DNA from: Salinimicrobium sp049680855
GTDB lineage: Bacteria > Bacteroidota > Bacteroidia > Flavobacteriales > Flavobacteriaceae
Direction: 5' to 3'
Assembly: GCF_049680855.1 (NCBI RefSeq)
Contig: NZ_JBMPGS010000001.1
Span: 1,054,001 to 1,118,000, forward strand
Length of the DNA: 64,000 nucleotides
This document shows, in pieces, positions 58,909-64,000 of this stretch. The notes beneath the pieces were generated by a model. That model saw only the letters and a list, made by a program, of their open reading frames with translations. It did no database searches and was not told where the DNA came from. Positions within the stretch are counted from its first letter, which is position 1. Every line of letters begins with the position of its first letter. The position numbers were made by a program, and so were the translations under genes.

Positions 58909-59817
58909 TTAAATTTGCCCTTTTTGAGTAGTCAGTTCGGCGAAAAGGTGCTCCAGGTTTTTAGTTTTTCGGTTTAGTTGCAAAGTTTTAAGTCCGTTAT
59001 CGTGGGCGAAATCAAACACAGCAGGACGCATGTCTTTTTGATTTTCAAAAGTAATCTCATAAACGAATCCGCCGGTATTTCTTACAGAAGTTACGTGAGG
59101 CAGCCGTTCCAGCGCAACAATTTCAATTCTGTAGTCAAATTCCACCTCAATTATTTGATGACTTTCTTTCCGCAGCTCGTCCATTTTCTTATCGGCCACA
59201 ACTTTACCTTTATTAATGATGATCACGCGCTCACAAAGGGCTTCGACTTCACGCATAATGTGTGTGGAGAGAAAAATGGTCTTTTCTTTCCCCGTTTTTC
59301 TGATCAATTCCCGAATTTCCACCAGCTGATTTGGATCAAGTCCGGTGGTTGGCTCGTCGAGAATAAGCACCTCAGGATCGTGCAAAAGGGCATTTGCGAG
59401 GCCTACACGCTGGCGGTATCCTTTGGAAAGCTGGCCAATTTTTTTGTTAGCTTCGGGAGTAAGCCCCGTGATTGCGATCACCTTTTCAATTTCGCTTTTA
59501 GGTACTTTGTAGAGAGAGGCATTGAACTCCAGGTATTCTCTTACGTACATTTCGGTGTACAGCGAATTATGCTCGGGCAGGTAACCGGTACTGCGCTGTG
59601 CCTTTAAAGTTTCATTGCTGACGGAAAAATTGTTTACGCTGGCTTCCCCTTCCGAAGGTTGCAAATATCCGGTAAGGATCTTCATTAAGGTAGATTTCCC
59701 CGCACCATTAGGTCCCAAAAAGCCGACAATTTCTCCTTTTTCTATAGAGAAACTTACCTCGTCAAGCGCCTTTTGCTCCCCGTAATATTTTGTAATTTCT
59801 GAAACCGAAATGGACAT
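58909..59817 (-). CDS. gldA: Gliding-motility ABC transporter ATPase GldA
   Basis: The protein has 302 residues. Walker A GFLGPNGAGKSTLMKILTGY, ABC signature LSKGYRQRVGLANALLHDPE and Walker B VLILDEPTTGLDPNQ are complete, with H-loop LSTHIMREVEAL. Length and the C-terminal extension (IEVEFDYRIEIVALERLPHV) match GldA. In gliding Bacteroidota it works with GldF/GldG, whose genes are usually elsewhere and are not seen here. The gene stands convergent to the DUF2807 lipoprotein gene. A long leader region separates it from the aromatic operon on the other strand. Confidence 0.92.
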   Translation of the reverse strand: MSISVSEITKYYGEQKALDEVSFSIEKGEIVGFLGPNGAGKSTLMKILTGYLQPSEGEASVNNFSVSNETLKAQRSTGYLPEHNSLYTEMYVREYLEFNASLYKVPKSEIEKVIAITGLTPEANKKIGQLSKGYRQRVGLANALLHDPEVLILDEPTTGLDPNQLVEIRELIRKTGKEKTIFLSTHIMREVEALCERVIIINKGKVVADKKMDELRKESHQIIEVEFDYRIEIVALERLPHVTSVRNTGGFVYEITFENQKDMRPAVFDFAHDNGLKTLQLNRKTKNLEHLFAELTTQKGQI

Positions 59818-59985
59818 ACCTGCTTTTTTTCAAAAATAAGAATTCTGCCCGACTTCCTGAATTTCTTCAGGATTCATAACGTTTTCAACGTTTCAAGCTT
59901 TTGAAAGAGGCTCCAGGATTTGTTTTTCCGAAATCGTTTTAGTGAAAATAGTTCAAAAAATTTATTAGTTTTTCAAATTAAATAC

Positions 59986-59993
59986 TACATTAG
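59986..59993 (+). promoter_or_regulatory. Possible -7 element for the aromatic leader
   Basis: TACATTAG differs from TAnnTTTG at one base and lies 18 nt before the leader ATG. No clear -33 TTG was found, only a T-rich TAGTTTTTC about 20 nt upstream. Confidence 0.35.
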
Positions 59994-60011
59994 CTATTCA
60001 GAAACAGCAGA

Positions 60012-60089
60012 ATGAAAAATTTAATTACCTGGAACGCTTTTTATTATTTTTATTTCTATACCAGAGATAGAATCGGGAGCGCCATGTAA
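60012..60089 (+). CDS. Phe/Tyr-rich leader peptide
   Basis: This is a 25-codon frame reading MKNLITWNAFYYFYFYTRDR then IGSAM. The FYYFYFY block (three Phe and four Tyr in seven codons) together with one Trp is a classic control region for aromatic amino acids. ATCGGGA at 60072-60078, within the last codons, is identical to the right arm of the downstream terminator and can pair with its left arm. A ribosome stalled at the Tyr/Phe codons would leave it free to form the antiterminator. The genes downstream make phenylalanine and tyrosine, so the target fits. Confidence 0.85.
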   Translation: MKNLITWNAFYYFYFYTRDRIGSAM

Positions 60090-60111
60090 TTACTTAAATA
60101 AATTATATCTC

Positions 60112-60138
60112 AAATCCCGATGTTCTCATCGGGATTTT
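60112..60138 (+). terminator. Attenuator terminator of the aromatic operon
   Basis: AAATCCCGATG and CATCGGGATTT form an 11-bp stem with loop TTCT, followed by a T tract. It lies 22 nt after the leader stop and 12 nt before the pheA ATG. Confidence 0.9.
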
Positions 60139-60150
60139 TTGTTTTTAGCG

Positions 60151-60978
60151 ATGACAGAAAAAGTAGCAATTCAGGGAATAAAAGGATCTTTTCACCACCA
60201 GGTAGCGCAGGAATACTATGGGAATGAAGTAGAGGTAGACGAATGTTCATCATTCCAGGCTGTGGTAGACAGTCTGCTTTCAGAAACTGCCGAACGGGCG
60301 GTTATGGCGATTGAAAATTCCATTGCAGGTTCGATCCTGCCCAATTACGCACTCATCGACGAGAACGGGTTGAGAATTATTGGTGAACATTACATTCCCG
60401 TGTACATGAATCTAATGGCCTTGCCCGGCCAGCGTGTAGAAGAGATCAAGAAAGTGTATTCCCATCCCATGGCTTTGTTGCAGTGCAAGGAATTTTTTAA
60501 AAATTTTCCGAAGATCAAACTTATTGAGGATACAGATACTGCCGGGGCTGCGAGACGAATCGCTAAAAAAGGATCACATGGATCTGCCGCCGTGGCGAGC
60601 AAAGCCGCTTCTCAAATTTTTGGGTTGGAAATTCTATCCGAAGGAATTCACACCATAAAAAGTAACGCCACCCGATTTTTAATTTTGAGCACTCAGAAGA
60701 ATTGCCCTAACGGATATAAAATTGATAAGGCTTCGCTCAAATTCGTGATGGAAAGCAAGCAGGGAAGCCTTGTGAGCGTACTCAATATCATTCGTGATTA
60801 TGATCTCGACATGACCAAGATCCAGAGTGTGCCGGTGATAGAAACACCCTGGAAATACGCATTTTTCATAGATGTAATCTTTGAAGATCTTGAAAAATTT
60901 ACAAAAGCTATGGAAATTCTTGAGGTAATGACCGAGCAGTTAAAGGTATTAGGAACTTATAAAAACAGTTTAATATGA
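60151..60978 (+). CDS. pheA: Prephenate dehydratase
   Basis: ATG 60151 gives 275 residues; the upstream frame crosses the terminator. The domain order is complete: VAIQGIKGSFHHQVAQEYYG, AVMAIENSIAGSILPNYALI, GSHGSAAVASKAASQIFGLE, the TRF motif NATRFLILS, and a C-terminal ACT domain (ESKQGSLVSVLNIIRDYDLD). It converts prephenate to phenylpyruvate and is normally inhibited by Phe through the ACT domain. No chorismate mutase domain is fused; that activity is at the far end of the operon. Confidence 0.97.
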   Translation: MTEKVAIQGIKGSFHHQVAQEYYGNEVEVDECSSFQAVVDSLLSETAERAVMAIENSIAGSILPNYALIDENGLRIIGEHYIPVYMNLMALPGQRVEEIKKVYSHPMALLQCKEFFKNFPKIKLIEDTDTAGAARRIAKKGSHGSAAVASKAASQIFGLEILSEGIHTIKSNATRFLILSTQKNCPNGYKIDKASLKFVMESKQGSLVSVLNIIRDYDLDMTKIQSVPVIETPWKYAFFIDVIFEDLEKFTKAMEILEVMTEQLKVLGTYKNSLI

Positions 60979-62123
60979 TAGCCCAGGCAAATAGATTGGA
61001 CCATGTAGAAGAATACTATTTCTCCACGAAATTACAGGAGGTACGTGCTTTAGAGGCAGCGGGAAAATCCATTGTGAACCTGGGAATTGGCAGCCCAGAT
61101 CTACCGCCGCCGCCACAGGTGGTGGCAGGATTGAACGACGCCATGATAAACCCCGGCGCTCACCAGTATCAGCCATACCGCGGAACTGGTGATTTCAGGA
61201 AAGCGATTGGGGAATTCTACCAGAAGTTCTATGGTGTAACCCTTAATACCAATACTGAAATTCTTCCCTTAATGGGCAGCAAAGAAGGAATTGCACATAT
61301 TTCTATGGCATTTCTTAATGAAGGTGATGAGGTGTTGATCCCTAATCCGGGTTATCCCACTTATACTTCGGTAACGAAACTTTTTGGAGCGAGTCCGGTG
61401 TATTATGACCTTCAGGAAGAAAAGAACTGGCAACCAGATTTTGAAGAATTAGAGAAAAAGGATCTTAGTGGTGTAAAATTAATGTGGGTCAATTACCCTC
61501 ACATGCCAACGGGAGCTTCGGGTAGTGAGAAATTATTTGAAGATCTCATCAGTTTTGCCAGGAAGCATAAAATTCTAATTGTAAATGACAATCCGTACAG
61601 TTTTATCCTTAATGAGCATCCGAAAAGTATTCTGAAGAAAAAAGGCGCGAAAGACGTTGTTCTGGAGCTTAACTCTCTTAGTAAAAGTTTCAATATGGCG
61701 GGCTGGCGAATAGGAATGCTCTGCGGAAGTGAAAAAAATATAAACTCGGTTCTCAAGGTAAAGACGAATATGGACAGCGGAATGTTTTTTCCGCTGCAGG
61801 CCGGGGCGGCCACTGCTCTGAGGTTACCGGTAAGCTGGTTCAGTGAGCAGAATGAAATTTACAAAGCCCGGAAGGAAATAATGTTGCAGTTCATTAATGC
61901 TCTAAACTGTGAGCCTTCAAAAGAGCAAACCGGCATGTTCATCTGGGCGAAAGTTCCGGAGGGATTTACTTCAGAAAGTTTTGTAGATCATTTGCTGCAC
62001 GAGCACAGTATATTCATCGCGCCGGGATTCATTTTTGGAAGCAGGGGAGAAGGATACGTGCGGTTTTCGCTTTGCGCCACCGAAGAAAAAATTACAACTG
62101 CCTTAAACAGGATCAAGCAATGA
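60975..62123 (+). CDS. Class I/II aminotransferase (aromatic operon)
   Basis: The protein has 382 residues and overlaps pheA by 4 nt (ATGA). Fold-type I motifs: SIVNLGIGSPDLPPPPQVVA, QYQPYRGTGDFRKAIGEFYQ, IPNPGYPTYTSVTKLFGASP and the PLP lysine in LNSLSKSFNMAGWRIGMLCG near residue 237. In the place of the usual NPxNPTG motif is NYPHMPTGASGS, as in several Bacteroidota members. Position between dehydratase and prephenate dehydrogenase suggests it transaminates phenylpyruvate/4-hydroxyphenylpyruvate or prephenate (inference). Confidence 0.92.
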   Translation: MIAQANRLDHVEEYYFSTKLQEVRALEAAGKSIVNLGIGSPDLPPPPQVVAGLNDAMINPGAHQYQPYRGTGDFRKAIGEFYQKFYGVTLNTNTEILPLMGSKEGIAHISMAFLNEGDEVLIPNPGYPTYTSVTKLFGASPVYYDLQEEKNWQPDFEELEKKDLSGVKLMWVNYPHMPTGASGSEKLFEDLISFARKHKILIVNDNPYSFILNEHPKSILKKKGAKDVVLELNSLSKSFNMAGWRIGMLCGSEKNINSVLKVKTNMDSGMFFPLQAGAATALRLPVSWFSEQNEIYKARKEIMLQFINALNCEPSKEQTGMFIWAKVPEGFTSESFVDHLLHEHSIFIAPGFIFGSRGEGYVRFSLCATEEKITTALNRIKQ

Positions 62124-62968
62124 AAGTACAGGTCATTGGAATAGGATTAATTGGCGGTTCCTTCGCGCTGGGAATAAAATCGGCTTTTCCTGAGGTGCAA
62201 ATTGCGGGAATAGACGCCAGTGAATCAAACCTCGAAGAGGCAAAAAAGCTTGGCTTAATTGACATTTCTGGAACCCCGGAAGAAGTTGGGAGTACAGATG
62301 TGGTTATTGTGGCGGTACCCGTAAATGCGGCGACGACAGTGATTACACAGGTGCTGGATATGGTGGGAGAGGATACCCTGGTTTTCGATGCCGGTTCAAC
62401 AAAAGCAAAGCTTTGCAAGGAAATCTCCTGCCACCCAAACCGAAGAAATTTTCTGGCAGCACATCCCATCGCAGGAACCGAATTTTCCGGTCCCGGGGCT
62501 GCGTTTCCCGATCTTTTCAGAAATAAGACCAACATTATCTGTGAAGTGGAAAAAACAGCCTTTAAACTTCAGGAACGGGCCATGGAAATTTTTCAGAAGC
62601 TGGGCATGCGCATCAGGTATATGGATCCTGAATCTCATGATAGACACATTGCTTATGTTTCGCACCTATCGCACATAAGCTCCTTTATGCTTGGGAAAAC
62701 GGTTCTTGAAAAAGAGAAAAATGAACGGGATATTTTTGACCTTGCCGGCAGCGGATTTGCCTCTACGGTTCGACTGGCAAAAAGTTCACCGGCCATGTGG
62801 TCGCCCATTTTTCAGCAGAACAAGGAAAATGTGCTGGAAACGCTCAACGAATATATAAGCAATCTAACCGACTTCAAAAAACTACTTGAAAATGATGATT
62901 TTCAGGAGGTTTTTAGGGAGATGGAAAGAACGAATCATATCAAATCAATTTTAAACGGAATTAATTAA
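62120..62968 (+). CDS. tyrA: Prephenate dehydrogenase
   Basis: ATG 62120 overlaps the aminotransferase stop by 4 nt and gives 282 residues. VQVIGIGLIGGSFALGIKSA is the NAD-binding GxGLIGGS, followed by FLAAHPIAGTEFSGPGAAFP, the substrate-binding HP.AGTE motif, and HIAYVSHLSHISSFML with the catalytic His. No ACT domain is present in the visible length. It makes 4-hydroxyphenylpyruvate from prephenate. It is part of the same tightly overlapping unit. Confidence 0.96.
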   Translation: MKVQVIGIGLIGGSFALGIKSAFPEVQIAGIDASESNLEEAKKLGLIDISGTPEEVGSTDVVIVAVPVNAATTVITQVLDMVGEDTLVFDAGSTKAKLCKEISCHPNRRNFLAAHPIAGTEFSGPGAAFPDLFRNKTNIICEVEKTAFKLQERAMEIFQKLGMRIRYMDPESHDRHIAYVSHLSHISSFMLGKTVLEKEKNERDIFDLAGSGFASTVRLAKSSPAMWSPIFQQNKENVLETLNEYISNLTDFKKLLENDDFQEVFREMERTNHIKSILNGIN

Positions 62969-62991
62969 ACCAACAGAAAAACTATTTTAAA

Positions 62992-64000
62992 ATGGAAAAT
63001 AAAAAAGAACTTAGAAACTGGCTGGATGCTTTTGGATTGGACCATCCTTTAGTTATCGCCGGCCCCTGCAGCGCCGAAACCGAAGAGCAACTTTTAAAAA
63101 TAGCACATCAGTTAAAAGATACCGATGCTAACGTGCTTCGTGCCGGCATATGGAAGCCACGAACCCGCCCGGGAAATTTTGAAGGTGTGGGAGCTTTGGG
63201 GCTTAAGTGGCTGCAAAAGGCAAAGCAGGAAACGGGAATGCTTACCACCACCGAGGTTGCGAGTCCGCATCACGTTGATCTTGCGCTGGAACATGATATT
63301 GACATTCTCTGGATTGGCGCCAGGACTACGGTTTCGCCTTTCATCGTTCAGGATATTGCAGATGCTTTAAAAGGAACAGATAAGATCGTGCTGGTGAAAA
63401 ACCCGGTAAATCCCGATCTATCACTCTGGCTGGGAGCTGTAGAACGATTCTACTCCTGTGACATCAAAAACCTGGGAGTTATTCACCGTGGATTCTCGGC
63501 TTACGAAAAAACCAAATACCGAAATAATCCCGAGTGGCAGATCGCTATTGAACTTCAGAATAAATTTCCAGATTTACCGCTAATCCTGGATCCGTCACAC
63601 ATTGCCGGTAGAAGAGACATCATTTTTGACCTTTGTCAAACAGCACTCGATCTTAATTATGACGGATTGATGGTGGAAACGCATTTTGATCCAGATAATG
63701 CCTGGAGCGATGCAAAACAGCAAATCACTCCTGCAACCCTTGTTCAAATCATGAAAGATCTTAAAATAAGGAAAGAAGTTTCAGAAAGTGAGGAGTTTAA
63801 AAATAAACTCAGCAACCTTAGAGCGCAAATAGATGTTGCAGATAACCAGTTGATCGAACTGCTTTCCAAAAGAATGAAAATTTCCGACGAAATAGGAAAA
63901 GTGAAGAAATCTCAGAACGTTTCTGTGCTGCAGACTAAAAGATGGAATGAAATTCTTGGTAAAATGGTGCTGGAAGGAGAACAGCATGGGTTGAGCGAAG
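62992..64000 (+). CDS. DAHP synthase fused to chorismate mutase (3' end outside window)
   Basis: At least 336 residues are seen. The type I-beta DAHP synthase domain is present: LVIAGPCSAETEEQLLKIAH, GIWKPRTRPGNFEGVGALGL, VKNPVNPDLSLWLGAVERFY and LILDPSHIAGRRDIIFDLCQ. From about residue 265 an AroQ-type chorismate mutase helix bundle begins (NKLSNLRAQIDVADNQLIEL, LSKRMKISDEIGKVKKSQNV). It links the first and branch-point steps of the aromatic pathway in one protein, as usual in Bacteroidota. It starts 23 nt after tyrA, and the operon continues past the window. Confidence 0.96.
   Translation, partial: MENKKELRNWLDAFGLDHPLVIAGPCSAETEEQLLKIAHQLKDTDANVLRAGIWKPRTRPGNFEGVGALGLKWLQKAKQETGMLTTTEVASPHHVDLALEHDIDILWIGARTTVSPFIVQDIADALKGTDKIVLVKNPVNPDLSLWLGAVERFYSCDIKNLGVIHRGFSAYEKTKYRNNPEWQIAIELQNKFPDLPLILDPSHIAGRRDIIFDLCQTALDLNYDGLMVETHFDPDNAWSDAKQQITPATLVQIMKDLKIRKEVSESEEFKNKLSNLRAQIDVADNQLIELLSKRMKISDEIGKVKKSQNVSVLQTKRWNEILGKMVLEGEQHGLSE

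Noticed and set aside
1..64000. tRNA, rRNA genes or CRISPR arrays
   Set aside because: No cloverleaf with a TTCGAATC-type loop, no rRNA-like stretch and no regularly spaced direct repeats were found by reading both strands.

Overview
The window looks like a chromosomal segment of a marine-type member of the Flavobacteriaceae (Bacteroidota; Gramella/Salegentibacter-like). The signs are a gliding-motility ABC ATPase (GldA), a GLPGLI-family protein, several SGxxA-type or Cys-lipobox exported proteins, a methionine synthase split into two proteins, and promoters of the Bacteroidota type (TTG about 19-21 nt before TAnnTTTG). No rRNA, tRNA or CRISPR array was seen. Species cannot be set from the sequence alone.

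Region 1 (1-16 kb) is AT-rich accessory DNA. It holds a truncated HerA-like ATPase and then a run of unrelated, mostly single-gene units, almost all on the + strand: small exported proteins, lipoproteins, NTF2-like, AHSA1-like, VOC, a GT39-like membrane glycosyltransferase and a PIN-domain toxin-like pair. The units are separated by related, imperfectly palindromic spacers of about 100-150 bp in at least three sequence families. Debris is mixed in: an IS1182-type transposase remnant, an amidohydrolase with one in-frame stop, a possible DHFR-like remnant, and an apparently intact IS110-family element with a long non-coding leader that may encode a bridge RNA. This resembles a gene-cassette array, but no integrase is visible.

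Region 2 (16-36.5 kb) is ordinary chromosome of mixed content: small conserved proteins (DUF2200, DUF1059, DUF1697), exported proteins, a CPBP protease, an S41 protease, a TlpA-like thioredoxin lipoprotein, PAP2, an SDR, and a minus-strand block with a PLP-dependent dehydratase, a 2-hydroxyacid dehydrogenase and an acyl-CoA dehydrogenase. A recurrent palindrome, CAAAAATGNCATTTTTG, usually followed by a TANCTTT box, lies before many of these genes and also inside some cassette spacers.

Region 3 (36.6-57 kb) is the sulfur and methionine block. metK is on the minus strand. The metY-metX-homoserine dehydrogenase-metZ-like series is preceded by two tandem Met/Cys-rich leader peptides, each followed by an intrinsic terminator, which together look like two attenuators in series. 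Next come an Rrf2 regulator, a palindromic operator candidate, DUF2061, cysH, siroheme sulfite reductase, cobA, precorrin-2 dehydrogenase and a ferredoxin-NADP reductase-like flavoprotein. A SAM-I riboswitch precedes the split metH genes, followed by metF. The larger MetH protein carries an in-frame insertion of about 140 residues. It encodes a DUF559 (Vsr-like) nuclease domain, is flanked by inverted G/C-rich palindromes, and is the most striking object in the window. The same palindrome family also sits in-frame near the MetH N-terminus and across the cobA stop codon.

Region 4 (57-64 kb) carries a PagL-like lipid A deacylase, a DUF2807 lipoprotein, gldA, and the aromatic pathway operon (prephenate dehydratase, aminotransferase, prephenate dehydrogenase, DAHP synthase/chorismate mutase). 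That operon is preceded by a Phe/Tyr-rich leader peptide and a terminator with the same attenuator design as the methionine leaders.
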